A stretch of 64,000 bases of DNA. Source: Variovorax sp. J22G73. GTDB taxonomy: Bacteria; Pseudomonadota; Gammaproteobacteria; Burkholderiales; Burkholderiaceae_C. Position 1 is the first letter of the stretch. The number at the start of each line of letters is the position of its first letter. The notes under the pieces were generated by a model that saw only the letters and a list, made by a program, of their open reading frames with translations, ran no database searches and was not told the origin of the DNA. The position numbers were made by a program, and so were the translations under genes. The stretch is taken from positions 310,001 through 374,000 of the forward strand of contig NZ_JASZYK010000006.1 in NCBI RefSeq assembly GCF_030317035.1. The letters are read 5' to 3'. Positions 1 through 8,503 of this stretch are shown here, one piece after another.

Positions 1-813
1 GGGCAGTTTCTTGTCGAATGCGGCACTCGACCCGATCTCCAGTGCGCCGCTCATTTTATGCAAGCGATTGAGCGCTCCGAGCCGGTCGATATCGCCATTG
101 CGCCAGAGCTCGTCATGCCCCACGGGCATGCCTCCCTACTACCGAATCTGATTGCGCGGTCGCCCGCCAAACTTCACGCCAAGCCACGACTCTATGTGGC
201 GGGATCGGGCGCGACAAACGACAAGGAGAATGCTCAGTCTTGGAATGAGGGTACCGTCTTAAATGCAGCTGGCTGCGTGTTGTGGACCCAACGCAAGGTT
301 CAGCAGGCGGGGATTAACAAGGACCGCGCGTTGCAGTTTGGATTGCCCGATCCTGGGCCCGGACGAATGGTCTTTGAGGACAACGCGTCCGGTGACGAGA
401 TAGTTGTTGCTGACGTAGGCGGCATGGGGCGATGTATCGTCCTTATCTGCCAAGACCTGGAAGCAAAACCATTCTCCGGCGAAATGTTGAAGGAGTTTCA
501 ACCAGATTGGATCTTTGTTCCGATCCTTGATCCCGAATTGAGGTCGGGCGGTTGGGCTCATCGGAGAGCACTCGCGCTGAGTACAGATTCGCATGCCAGA
601 TTCCTAGTCTCAACGAGTACAGCGCTTACACGGGCAACTGGCAGCACCGGTGACCCTTGCTGCGGACTTGCGGTCGGTCCGCAAGCGGATGTTGATGGCG
701 ATGTCGGGCGCCGCTACGCGGTGGTCTCGAGCGAGCATCCCGACTCGCCGAAACTTGCGCGGGTAAAGTGGAAGAGCGCGGATACGTATTGGCGAACCTC
801 AACAACGACCTGA
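1..813 (+). CDS. Carbon-nitrogen hydrolase (nitrilase fold)-like protein, 5' end outside the window
   Basis: The frame is open from base 1, so the gene is cut by the window edge; the ATG at 58 is probably internal. The visible 270 residues carry the pattern of the nitrilase superfamily: a Glu in APELVMP, a Lys in LWTQRKVQQAG, and a Cys in LICQDLEAKPF, which would be the Glu-Lys-Cys triad. Such enzymes hydrolyse amide or nitrile C-N bonds. Spacing between the triad residues fits the family, but the C-terminal third is poorly conserved and the substrate cannot be told. GC is lower than in the chromosomal part of the window. It lies tail to tail with the membrane protein gene at 1015-2031. An island cargo role, perhaps NAD or nucleotide-derivative hydrolysis in a defence setting, is only a guess. 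Confidence 0.55.
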   Translation, partial: GQFLVECGTRPDLQCAAHFMQAIERSEPVDIAIAPELVMPHGHASLLPNLIARSPAKLHAKPRLYVAGSGATNDKENAQSWNEGTVLNAAGCVLWTQRKVQQAGINKDRALQFGLPDPGPGRMVFEDNASGDEIVVADVGGMGRCIVLICQDLEAKPFSGEMLKEFQPDWIFVPILDPELRSGGWAHRRALALSTDSHARFLVSTSTALTRATGSTGDPCCGLAVGPQADVDGDVGRRYAVVSSEHPDSPKLARVKWKSADTYWRTSTTT

Positions 814-1014
814 CAGGGCCCTGCGCAGATGGTGACGTCTCACTTCGTCATAGGGGCACGCAGTTGGCAGTGCCATTGCCCATAGGCGCTCGCGTATTCT
901 GCCTTTCGAGCCGTCGACGATCGATTTGAAATATCTACGCTTCGATACTTGAGCCAGACACGAATCACTAGACAGATCGCTTCGCCGCTCTATTGCCTGC
1001 CGCGGAACGCGGCA

Positions 1015-2031
1015 CTAGCCCTGCCGCCCCGGGCTACCCGCTGGCATAAGCTTTACGAGTTGGGCTACTACTGTTGCCAAAGCATTGATATCAACCTCAT
1101 CGCTGGACGTCGATTTCGCTTCGGTGCGGCCCTTGGTCGTCACAAGCGTATTCGCGAATGCTGCTCTGGCCTCTGAGTCGCCCAGGGCCCAAGCAAGTTC
1201 TATGGCCACCCTTTGAGTAGCCGCATCGTTCAATCTCTCTTGGTAGAAACGAATTTCATCCAGGGTCGATCGATAGAGTCGAAGGAAAAAGAAGGAAAAC
1301 ACTTCGATGAACACGACCAACGTCAGCCGAGGAACGTAGTGCGAGAGAACATCAACGATCGAATCGAATTTTCGATCACTCGTGAACACCATATAGGCGA
1401 GCGCAGAAACTGCGAGTAGCGTGGTGAAGACGCCGATCGTCAAGTTGATGTTCCCACGAAGACCCAGTGAGTCGATTTCAAGACGAAGACGGTTCTCCAG
1501 CGAAATGTAAACGCTCCGAACTTCGACCAGACGACCCGCATCTAGAGATTCGTTTGAATATTTAGTTTGAAGTTTCTCCAGGATTGACTCTTGAACCGAC
1601 GGGAGAAGCAAACCGGCTATTGCGTTGACGTCGGTCGTCTTCTCTTGAAACGCCTTTCCGCGCAGTTCGAGAACTTCCTTCGTGAGGGATTTCAGGGTGT
1701 CCTCGGTCGTCCCCGCAGGATAGAAGCTAACGCCAACCACGCCGTACCGAATCCCGCTCAGCACTGCATCAGCCAATGCAGGGCGAAGATACACGAGCAT
1801 GCCAAAAGCACCGCCTACAACAATTGCGCACACGCCTACCAATATCGGAAGCGTAGCCAGCGGCATTTTCTTGCCAGGAATATCCGGGGGACCGGTGTAT
1901 ACGCCGTCCATGCCCCCGAATAGAACTCCGAAGATAAGGGATAGGAGACCTAGCAGGATAACGGACAAAACAATTTGCCTTTGGCGACGACGCCGACGCT
2001 CGGCGGTGCCAACATTCACAACAGTGCTCAA
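1015..2031 (-). CDS. Membrane protein with four predicted transmembrane helices, unknown function
   Basis: The 338-residue product has a basic N-terminus (RRRRRQRQ) followed by a hydrophobic helix at about residues 20-40 and a second at about 58-82. A soluble, mostly helical segment of about 110 residues comes next. Two more hydrophobic stretches lie at about 198-222 (TIGVFTTLLAVSALAYMVF) and 231-255 (LTLVVFIEVFSFFFLRLY). The C-terminal 80 residues are soluble. I recognise no family. Its 5' end is 43 bp from the IS66-type composite element that begins at 2082, so that insertion may have separated it from its promoter or from former neighbours. It is convergent with the nitrilase-like gene. 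Confidence 0.6.
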   Translation of the reverse strand: MSTVVNVGTAERRRRRQRQIVLSVILLGLLSLIFGVLFGGMDGVYTGPPDIPGKKMPLATLPILVGVCAIVVGGAFGMLVYLRPALADAVLSGIRYGVVGVSFYPAGTTEDTLKSLTKEVLELRGKAFQEKTTDVNAIAGLLLPSVQESILEKLQTKYSNESLDAGRLVEVRSVYISLENRLRLEIDSLGLRGNINLTIGVFTTLLAVSALAYMVFTSDRKFDSIVDVLSHYVPRLTLVVFIEVFSFFFLRLYRSTLDEIRFYQERLNDAATQRVAIELAWALGDSEARAAFANTLVTTKGRTEAKSTSSDEVDINALATVVAQLVKLMPAGSPGRQG

Positions 2032-2073
2032 ATGGTCCTCCTGCTATTCGGGATTGAATTGTCATCCAAGTCC

Positions 2074-2081
2074 CCTAGACC
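2074..2081. repeat. Left copy of the 8-bp target-site duplication CCTAGACC
   Basis: CCTAGACC stands directly outside the IS66-type end that starts with GTATGCGTCCGG. The identical octamer occurs at 4180-4187 directly outside the other end. Eight base pairs is the duplication length typical of the IS66 family. Confidence 0.85.
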
Positions 2082-2264
2082 GTATGCGTCCGGCCAAGTC
2101 ATCTTGATTGCGAGCCGCGCGGCGGCAAGGATCGTGTGCATCCAGATTTAGGTGGACACGATGACAAGCGAGAAGGCGGACACACGGCGGCGGTACAGCA
2201 CGGCGATGAAGGCGCAGGTAGTGGCCGAGTGCGCCGAGCCCGGTGCATCGGTCGCCAAGATTGC
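2082..2264 (+). mobile_element. IS66-type left-end fragment with truncated orfA
   Basis: It is the near-exact inverted counterpart of 3997-4179. It contains the terminal repeat and the start of the small IS66 protein from the ATG at 2161 (MTSEKADTRRRYSTAMKAQ). Similarity stops after SVAKIA at about 2264, where unrelated sequence begins. Confidence 0.8.
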
Positions 2265-2347
2265 AAATGGCTCCGCGAAGCGAGTCACGACGTGGATGCT
2301 GCGGTTCACAGTCGATTTCCGCCAGCGTAAGTCTGACCGGACCGCCG

Positions 2348-3211
2348 CTAAAAGCCGTAGTTGGGGGTGATTGGCGGGTGGCCGGAAGGCCCGAGACCTA
2401 CGTTGAGCTTGTCCAGGATGGTGATTCTTTTAAGGTTGTAGAACGGAGCCGACCTTGCGTCGAGACGACCTTTTGCCTTGTCTTCAAGTGCCTTGTCGCG
2501 GAGTTTGCTGACGTCATTGAGCAGCCGCTTTCGGAGCGCCTTCAGCTTTCCGTTGGGGAGCATGTTCAGCGCAAGCGTTGCGCCTACTGGAACTCTGCTG
2601 ATCCGGTCGCGGAGAAGCCCAGAGTTGAGGAAGAACACCGTATCTCCAAGTGCCTCAACGAAGTCGCCGTGGCTGTGCTCATGTTCAAACTGGTCGATGA
2701 AGACAGGGCGATTGAAGGCGTCCCACAACGCTTGACGGTCCCTCCGTTCATCGTCCTGGTCAAAGGCTCTGGCATAGCTCTCGTAGCTGTCTTGAATAAG
2801 CTGATTCGAGCGATTCAACTTGTCGTTGAAGTGGGCCCAACTCCAGTAGCTCACCCTAAAAGGGTACACGCCAGAGTCGGTCAGCTCAGTCGCTGCGAGA
2901 TGCATTGCGGTGTCCTCTGGAAGCGATGTCGCAACGACGAACAGGTCGAGCTTTGGCTTGAACTTGAGGGCCTTGTCGGCCTCAGCTTGCATGACAGCTT
3001 TTGTGAGCGACTTGCCGGGTTTCATCTCCTTGCACTGGATGCCGATGTGGCCACCTTTGAGCATCGCGCCATAAACGTCTACGCCGTTCTGCTTCTGACC
3101 GTGCCGACCATATTCACGGACGCTGCCCTCGTCGCAGATCTGCTCTGCGAGTCTCAAGGTCAGTAGCTGGAAGTCTTGCCAAAGGGCGGGCGGAGGAAAG
3201 TGCAGGTTCAT
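2348..3211 (-). CDS. Restriction-endonuclease-like (PD-(D/E)xK-type) protein carried between IS66 ends
   Basis: The 287-residue product begins at the ATG at 3211 (MNLHFPPPALWQDF); a TTG two codons upstream is also possible. Residues about 8-60 resemble the N-terminal nuclease module of many defence proteins: a helix LWQDFQLLTLRLAEQI, then YGRHGQKQNGVDVYG, then GGHIGIQCKEMKPG, with Asp in GVDVYG and the QCK lysine as candidate PD-(D/E)xK residues. The remaining 200 residues are helical with no family I recognise; they may sense a trigger or bind a partner. The gene is alone between two inverted IS66-type ends, so its partner, if it had one, was left behind. A role as a stand-alone abortive nuclease is inferred. 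Confidence 0.6.
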   Translation of the reverse strand: MNLHFPPPALWQDFQLLTLRLAEQICDEGSVREYGRHGQKQNGVDVYGAMLKGGHIGIQCKEMKPGKSLTKAVMQAEADKALKFKPKLDLFVVATSLPEDTAMHLAATELTDSGVYPFRVSYWSWAHFNDKLNRSNQLIQDSYESYARAFDQDDERRDRQALWDAFNRPVFIDQFEHEHSHGDFVEALGDTVFFLNSGLLRDRISRVPVGATLALNMLPNGKLKALRKRLLNDVSKLRDKALEDKAKGRLDARSAPFYNLKRITILDKLNVGLGPSGHPPITPNYGF

Positions 3212-3263
3212 AGACAAAGATGCAGATTAGGTTGGTTCTGACGGGTCCGCGGAGAATGCCACG

Positions 3264-4179
3264 GTATGCGTCCGGCCAAGTCATCTTGACGCCGACGGCC
3301 GGGGCTCTCAGGTTGCGGGCGACCAGCGGTACGGCAGCAGTTCCGTCATCGCCGAGGCCGGCTGTGTCGGCAGTCGCTCCAATACATCCTTGAGATACGC
3401 ATAGGGCTCCAGCCCGTTGAGCCGAGCCGTGTGCAGCAGGCTCATGATGGCCGCAGCTCTCTGGCCCGCCCGCAGGCTGCCGGCGAACAGCCAGTTCTTG
3501 CGCCCCCGGGGCGATGGGGCGGATCAGGTTTTCGATGCGGTTGTTGTCCGCAGCCAAGTCGCCGTTGTCGATGAAGCGCGTCAACGCCGCCCAGCGTTTG
3601 AGGCTGTAGTCGATGGCCTTGGCTGTCGCGCTGCCGTCGGGCAGCTTCTGCCGGTTGGCCATCAACCAGGCATGCAGCAGATCGGCCGCCGGCCGGCTCT
3701 TGAGCTGGCGGATGCGCAGCCTTGTCCGCCCGTCCAGGTCCTTCACCTCACGCTCCACGTCGTAGAGGACGCCGAACAACTTCAAGGCCTGCTCGGCCAT
3801 CGTGATCGCGCTGCGCCGCAGTTCGACCTGCAGGTCCGGCACCGCCGGCGCCGGGGCGCTGGATGGCGCCGGGTCGGGAACCATCGTGAGGGGCAGCGCA
3901 ATGAACTCGCCTGTCTTGGAGACGATCTTGATGGCACCGACTCGGGCCAGCTTGCGCCAGCAATGAACGACGTTGGCATTGATGCCGTGTGCCATGGCGA
4001 TCTTGGCGACCGATGCACCGGGCTCGGCGCACTCGGCCACTACCTGCGCCTTCATCGCCGTGCTGTACCGCCGCCGTGTGTCCGCCTTCTCGCTTGTCAT
4101 CGTGTCCACCTAAATCTGGATGCACACGATCCTTGCCGCCGCGCGGCTCGCAATCAAGATGACTTGGCCGGACGTATAC
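3264..4179 (-). mobile_element. Internally deleted IS66-family copy
   Basis: It is bounded by GTATGCGTCCGGCCAAGTCATC at 3264 and the complement of GTATACGTCCGGCCAAGTCATC ending at 4179. Full IS66 elements are about 2.5 kb and carry tnpA, tnpB and tnpC; this copy is 916 bp and has lost tnpB and most of tnpC. It could supply ends but not a transposase. Confidence 0.85.
3308..4100 (-). pseudogene. Fused remnant of IS66 tnpA and tnpC
   Basis: From the ATG at 4100 the frame encodes the small IS66 protein with its helix-turn-helix (SVAKIAMAHGINANVVHCW). After AITMAEQALK it runs straight into the C-terminal part of the TnpC transposase (DGRTRLRIRQLKSRPAADLL ... AADNNRIENLIRPIA). The DDE transposase core and TnpB are missing, so a large internal deletion joined the two genes. 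Near IRPIA the frame shifts again: the conserved tail (AGSLRAGQRAAAIMSLL ... ELLPYRWSPAT, stop at 3308) is in another frame. It cannot be active. Confidence 0.85.
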
Positions 4180-4187
4180 CCTAGACC
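4180..4187. repeat. Right copy of the 8-bp target-site duplication CCTAGACC
   Basis: Identical to 2074-2081 and directly adjacent to the outer IS66-type end at 4179. Together they mark a single insertion of the whole 2082-4179 block. Confidence 0.85.
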
Positions 4188-4490
4188 GCCATGCGGATTT
4201 TTTGTTCTCGCGGTATCGGTGAAGAAAAACCGGCCGCCGTTGCCTTAAGACAGATCGCTGAATGAGCGATGGCATGAACCGCGGCAAACGACTAGTCGGC
4301 GAGGGTCATCGTGGTGGATTGGATCCAAATGGAGATCGAGGCCAAGTGAAGCCCTTTCGGATGGAAAGTTCCTGTTAAAAACGATCGCACAACTAGCACC
4401 AGTCGCTACGCACTCTGTGCCGATTTGGTCCTCACAGGCACCGCGTGTGCATGTGACTTGATCGAGGATGCCGGTCGCTATCCACAGTGA
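4188..4490. other. Gene-free stretch downstream of tnsC
   Basis: In Tn7 and Tn5053 relatives this is where a TniQ/TnsD-type target selector gene would start. In all frames I find no open frame or motif that suggests one, nor a recognisable transposon end. It may be the scar of a deletion that removed the downstream gene, with the IS66 composite inserted at its far side. Confidence 0.5.
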
Positions 4491-5387
4491 CTACTCGATG
4501 CTCTTGCACTCCACCTCACGCGTGCGTTTTTCCGCGATCCATGTTTTCAGAATATCCTCGGTAACAGCCTCCACCTTGCTTCTTACGGCCCTGGCCGCAC
4601 ACTCGCGAATGATCGTTGCGGTGCCACCAATCTGCTGCTCACTTTCGCCATAGATCAGGGCTGCCACCTCCGGGCGATGGAGATCCGAGGCGAAACGCAA
4701 CGGAAGCGTTGCCTCGAAACACGCCAGCAACTTTTTGTACTTGTCGTCGTTTTTCCACGCCGGGAGTGGACGCTCCGAAAAACGCGCGATGAGCTCGTCG
4801 TCAGTGGACAGAGCCTGTCGTGCGGCGGCCGTGCCGGCAAGAACCAGCGAGATTTGACTTTCATTGCTGATGTACTTGATAAGGTTCATCATGAACGAGG
4901 TCTTTTTGGAGGGGCCGGCCAGCATCTGGTGAATCTCATCGATCATGAGCACTCTCGTCTCAACCTTCTCGAGAGCGTCGACCAGAAGCGGGATTTTGGC
5001 CGCCGACGTCATGTTGCTGCGAGGAATGATCCCCAACTGGAGCAATGCCTTGTTGAGCAGAATTTCCTCGAATGGTCCCGGTGGCGCCTGCAAATAGAAC
5101 GTAGGCACATGGATCGCATCGCCGTCGGGACGGGCACTCGCCGGATTCATCCTTCGGAACTTCTGAAGCAATTCGGTCTTCCCCGAATCTGTCGCACCAA
5201 TGATCAAGAGGTTGGGTGGGCGATACACCTTCGGACGTGTCATCAGGTCTTCCATCTCTTTCAGGATCGCCTTGACACGCGCGGGTTCGAAGAAAGACGT
5301 TTTATAGATGTGATGAATGCGAATTTCATCAGGGGCATTGAGCAGTTGCATGGCCTCCGGCACGAGTTTTCTTGCAGATTCAGTCAT
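4491..5387 (-). CDS. tnsC: Tn7-like transposition AAA+ regulator TnsC/TniB
   Basis: The 298-residue product has Walker A GATDSGKT at about residues 64-71 and Walker B VLMIDEIH at about 146-153, the layout of TnsC/TniB ATPases. These ATPases form filaments on target DNA and link the target selector to the TnsB transposase. At 298 residues it is TniB-sized (Tn5053 type) rather than the roughly 555 residues of Tn7 TnsC. It overlaps the end of tnsB by 8 bp, so the genes are translationally linked. No target selector gene follows it. Confidence 0.88.
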   Translation of the reverse strand: MTESARKLVPEAMQLLNAPDEIRIHHIYKTSFFEPARVKAILKEMEDLMTRPKVYRPPNLLIIGATDSGKTELLQKFRRMNPASARPDGDAIHVPTFYLQAPPGPFEEILLNKALLQLGIIPRSNMTSAAKIPLLVDALEKVETRVLMIDEIHQMLAGPSKKTSFMMNLIKYISNESQISLVLAGTAAARQALSTDDELIARFSERPLPAWKNDDKYKKLLACFEATLPLRFASDLHRPEVAALIYGESEQQIGGTATIIRECAARAVRSKVEAVTEDILKTWIAEKRTREVECKSIE

Positions 5388-7299
5388 ATGCCCCCCCTAG
5401 TTCCAGTAGAAAATCGGCATCTGGCACGTACTCCGCCACTGCGGAAATCGGCGGCTCGCTGACTTCCGTGCGCGGCCGATCCAACGCCGGCGCACTGTCC
5501 TTCGCAGCATTCTTCTTTTGCTCAGCCGCGGCGTTGCGAAGCCGCTGCGCAGTCCGGCGTGTCGCGGTCCTCGATTGCTGCGCCTCGAGCACGATCTTGC
5601 GCATGTACTCGACGGCCTTGAAGATCAGTGGCTCGTTCGTCGTGGCTTTCCCTTCATCCCGCAGGTGCCGCTTGGCAGCCTTGACTTGCCACAGGGTGAC
5701 TGGCGGCCGCGTGATGTCGCGATAAGGAACCTCGATGTAGACCTTGTGCCGGTCGTCGTAGAGCCAAATCTTGCTCAGGTCGCGCGGGTTGAAGCGGCAA
5801 ATGAACTTCCGCGCTTTGCCATGTTGCCCCTTGGTTCCGATGAGCGCGCGAATTCGAGGAGAGAACCAGTCGATGCTCCAGTTGCGGATGCCGTATCGCT
5901 GCACCGTGGCCTCGAAAAAGGGAAGCAGGTCCAACCGCAGCCTCTCAACATTCTCGATCGCTGGCGGAAGTCCCAGCGGAGGAAGTCCGTTCATGCCTTC
6001 GAGATGGAACTTCTCCCACTTATAGTGGGGAGACATCTTGTTTTCGTTACCCCGGTGCTCATGCTGGTGGTAGATGCCCAGCACATACAGCGTGAACCAC
6101 CGCTCCAACTCTCCGAGGGTCATGACCGCGTGGCCCTCTGAGTCGTAGTTCACCTTGTCATGCACGCTGGAGAAGGTCGTGCCCGGCACCTCCTCATGGA
6201 TCTTCTTCATGAAAGTGCGAAAAGCTCGCTCTACAGTCCCTCCGTAACGCGCCTTCCCCTTGGGTCGAAGCTCCGGCACGATGTTGTGCTCGCCACAGGC
6301 GTACCTCAGCATCTGGCCACGAAATTCCGCCGCGTTGTCGGTATGGATCTTGCGCATGAATCCGCGGCATGGCCAGGTGAACTCCTCGGGGATGTTCTTC
6401 TCCTTAAGCCAGTCTTCCTTCGGGAGAATGGACAGGAGCAGACACTGCCCTGTCGCATGGGAACCAGGATGGTCCAGAGAAATAGCAAAACCGACAATCA
6501 TCTTTGTGCAGACGTCAATAGCGATCGTGAGATATGCACGGCCGATCGGCTTTCGCTCTTCATCGTCAACGAGGATTGCGTCCATCGGCGTGTGATCGAT
6601 CTGCACCACTGCCAGCGGATAGTCCGCATTGGGAAAGGATCCAATCAAAGGAAGGAGCTTCTCTTCTGCGCGCTTTTTCCCGTAGCGACGTGTCTCCACA
6701 ATCTCTGGATCGAGTTGCCCGATGCGCGTGCGCAGAGATGAGATGTGCGGCACGTGCAGCCCTCGCGCCTGGCAGACCATCTTGACCTCGCGCGAGACCG
6801 TCGCCATGGACTTGCGGTTTTCAGTGAGGTAATACTTGTCGATGCACTCGTCCATCACCCCGAGGACCTCGGGATCAAGCCGACTCTTGCCCGCATCCTC
6901 GCGTTCTGGCCGAAGCAGGCACGACAGTCTTTGCGACTTCTTGTACTTTTCGACCCAGCGATAAATCGTCGAATGGTGCCGCTTCATCACCTTGGCGGTC
7001 TTCTGCACTTCCTTGAGAGTGCGTTCGGCTTCAGGTAAGTCCAGCAGGTATTTGATGTTTCGGTAGATCTCTTCCGCCCGCATCCACTTGGACGGATCAA
7101 TCCTGGCGAGATCGATCTTGCGCTCGCGCCCGACATGCCGCACAGGTCGCACCTCATTCAGATGCTTCGTGACGAAGTCACCTGTCGCGCTCCTGAGTAC
7201 CAAGTGCTCGAGATCGACGTAGTCGACCACCTCAAAGACATCCTGCCCGAGGAGAACTGGGGTCCCGGGAGGGGTTCGAAATTCAGCGACGGCACTCAT
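5380..7299 (-). CDS. tnsB: Tn7-like DDE transposase TnsB/TniA
   Basis: The start is taken as the ATG at 7299 (MSAVAEFRTPPG), which has a strong GGAGG five bases upstream; the longer open frame only runs into the tnsA region. The 639-residue product has N-terminal helix-turn-helix segments (including KRHHSTIYRWVEKY). A retroviral-type integrase core follows, with candidate catalytic acids in QIDHTPMD, HTDNAAEFRG and GGTVERAFRTF. A Mu-type C-terminal barrel and an arginine-rich tail complete it. It would bind the element ends and join 3' ends to target DNA. It overlaps tnsA by 17 bp and tnsC by 8 bp. Confidence 0.9.
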   Translation of the reverse strand: MSAVAEFRTPPGTPVLLGQDVFEVVDYVDLEHLVLRSATGDFVTKHLNEVRPVRHVGRERKIDLARIDPSKWMRAEEIYRNIKYLLDLPEAERTLKEVQKTAKVMKRHHSTIYRWVEKYKKSQRLSCLLRPEREDAGKSRLDPEVLGVMDECIDKYYLTENRKSMATVSREVKMVCQARGLHVPHISSLRTRIGQLDPEIVETRRYGKKRAEEKLLPLIGSFPNADYPLAVVQIDHTPMDAILVDDEERKPIGRAYLTIAIDVCTKMIVGFAISLDHPGSHATGQCLLLSILPKEDWLKEKNIPEEFTWPCRGFMRKIHTDNAAEFRGQMLRYACGEHNIVPELRPKGKARYGGTVERAFRTFMKKIHEEVPGTTFSSVHDKVNYDSEGHAVMTLGELERWFTLYVLGIYHQHEHRGNENKMSPHYKWEKFHLEGMNGLPPLGLPPAIENVERLRLDLLPFFEATVQRYGIRNWSIDWFSPRIRALIGTKGQHGKARKFICRFNPRDLSKIWLYDDRHKVYIEVPYRDITRPPVTLWQVKAAKRHLRDEGKATTNEPLIFKAVEYMRKIVLEAQQSRTATRRTAQRLRNAAAEQKKNAAKDSAPALDRPRTEVSEPPISAVAEYVPDADFLLELGGAYD

Positions 7300-7972
7300 G
7301 ACAGGCCTCCACGTCCGAGAGCCAGAACACGGTGTCTTGGCGAATGCCCTGGGTGATGTCGAATTGAATGCGCTTGCGCGCGACAAGACACCACCAAGTC
7401 CAAATGATTTCGCTCCGGCGTAGAGCCGATGCGCCAAGCTGATCGCTCACCTCGGCCAAGCAAGCGGTCTTCAGGCGTGCGAGAGCGCCAAGGATCGGCG
7501 CGACTTCACGTTCGTACATTGGCGCGCGCTGGTACGACCAAAGAAAGCGGATGTTGTTCAGTTTCGGTCCGCGGATCGCGTGCTCATCAAGCACTGACCA
7601 GTCCCACCCGTGGGAATCGCAGTAGGCTTTCGCAGCCCTGAACTTGCGTCGCAGCCGCCGCCATCCCGTGTTCAGTTCCTCTCGATACTTGATTTCGCAC
7701 AGAAGGGGGCGACGCGCAGGCAGGCCGTTGCGCGAAACGAACGAGGTCAGCACGTCCGGCGTATAGGGAATCCAGATACTCGGCGCGAGCTCGTACTTCA
7801 GCGTCAGCGGCTGAGTGACGAACCAGTCGACCTCAGCGTCCCAAGCCATGCCCATCAGAAAATCGCGCTCGAGCGCAGACTCGAACTCTTGCCCGTTCAC
7901 GCACCCCGTCATGCTGATTTCGGAGACAGGGATACGCCGTGATGGCTGGGGTGGCTGCATGACGAACTGCAT
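7283..7972 (-). CDS. tnsA: Tn7-like endonuclease TnsA/TniC
   Basis: The 229-residue product has the TnsA order of motifs: FESALERDFL (Glu), YTPDVLTSF (Asp) and LLCEIKYREEL (Glu-x-Lys), the PD-(D/E)xK active site that cuts the 5' ends of the element and allows cut-and-paste transposition. The C-terminal helical domain that contacts TnsC is present. It is the first gene of the tnsA-tnsB-tnsC operon, read leftwards. In Tn7 the tnsA end faces the right terminus of the element. Here the nearest comM junction is 20 kb away at 28051, so the order tnsA-terminus is disturbed or more than one element is present. Confidence 0.87.
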   Translation of the reverse strand: MQFVMQPPQPSRRIPVSEISMTGCVNGQEFESALERDFLMGMAWDAEVDWFVTQPLTLKYELAPSIWIPYTPDVLTSFVSRNGLPARRPLLCEIKYREELNTGWRRLRRKFRAAKAYCDSHGWDWSVLDEHAIRGPKLNNIRFLWSYQRAPMYEREVAPILGALARLKTACLAEVSDQLGASALRRSEIIWTWWCLVARKRIQFDITQGIRQDTVFWLSDVEACHECRR

Positions 7973-8227
7973 TGTTTGATGAACTCAACATAGCATCGCA
8001 AATCGACAGCTCAGTCCGCTAGGTTGCCGGTCAGCGCAGGTGTAAACAAATGATTCTTCGCCTTGCGTGCAGAGGCCCCTGCCACCTCCCTCGTCGGTAG
8101 GGCGTTTGAATCACACCATCTGCGCTTTTTTGACCTGAGGACAAGGCATGGCGTCGCATGCGGCCGGTGTCCAATGGAGCAGACAAGTGCGCGATCTAGG
8201 GGCGACGCGACGCATGCGCAGCGCGGC

Positions 8228-8485
8228 TTACCTAGTACGCGTCGATCCGTCCAGGTGCCTGAAGAAATCGGACGGCTTCATCTCGAGTCCCGTCACGATC
8301 CGCATGATGTTCGTCAGCGATAGGTTGCGCTCACCTCGCTCGACTCCACCCATATAGCTCCGGTCGATGCCGATGTGATCGGCAAATGCCTCCTGCGAAT
8401 AGCCTCTGGCCTTGCGCTCGGCGCGCACCCCGGCACCAAAGACTTCCAGGGGATTCAGTGCGACCGCTCGCGTCTTCGTAGTCAT
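8228..8485 (-). CDS. XRE-family regulator resembling restriction-modification controller proteins
   Basis: The 85-residue product is almost entirely a lambda-repressor-like helix-turn-helix (ARGYSQEAFADHIGIDRSYM, then GGVERGERNLSLTNIMRI), with an N-terminal extension of about 15 residues. Size and sequence match the C proteins that time expression of restriction-modification operons. Directly upstream of its ATG (8483-8485) are repeats of the form GACT-nnn-AGT that resemble C-boxes, so it probably controls its own promoter. No restriction-modification genes are next to it; the divergent neighbour is a membrane-anchored protein of unknown role. Confidence 0.78.
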   Translation of the reverse strand: MTTKTRAVALNPLEVFGAGVRAERKARGYSQEAFADHIGIDRSYMGGVERGERNLSLTNIMRIVTGLEMKPSDFFRHLDGSTRTR

Positions 8486-8503
8486 GCCGCGATGTTCGGA
8501 GTA

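Larger units (their letters stand above)
2082..4179. mobile_element. Composite IS66-type element carrying a nuclease-like gene
   Basis: The two outer ends are inverted copies of the same IS66-type terminus (GTATGCGTCCGGCCAAGTCA at 2082; its complement with one change ends at 4179), and they are bounded by the perfect 8-bp duplication CCTAGACC. The left part (2082 to about 2264) is an IS fragment with the first codons of the small IS66 protein. The right part (3264-4179) is an internally deleted IS copy in opposite orientation. Between them lies one complete gene, 2348-3211. The duplication spans the whole unit, so I infer it moved as one block of about 2.1 kb. Neither IS copy encodes a full transposase, so movement would have needed an intact relative elsewhere. 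Confidence 0.8.

Noticed and set aside
8041..8060. TGTAAACAAATGATTC as a possible transposon terminus
   Set aside because: It shares TGTAARCAA with the end at 28051, but it points the wrong way relative to tnsA and no repeated binding sites follow it.
8085..8135. Sequence with a tRNA or tmRNA 3'-end flavour (CTGCCACCTCCCTCG ... GTTTGAATC)
   Set aside because: No acceptor stem, anticodon arm or CCA-bearing 3' end can be paired; the likeness is limited to short strings.
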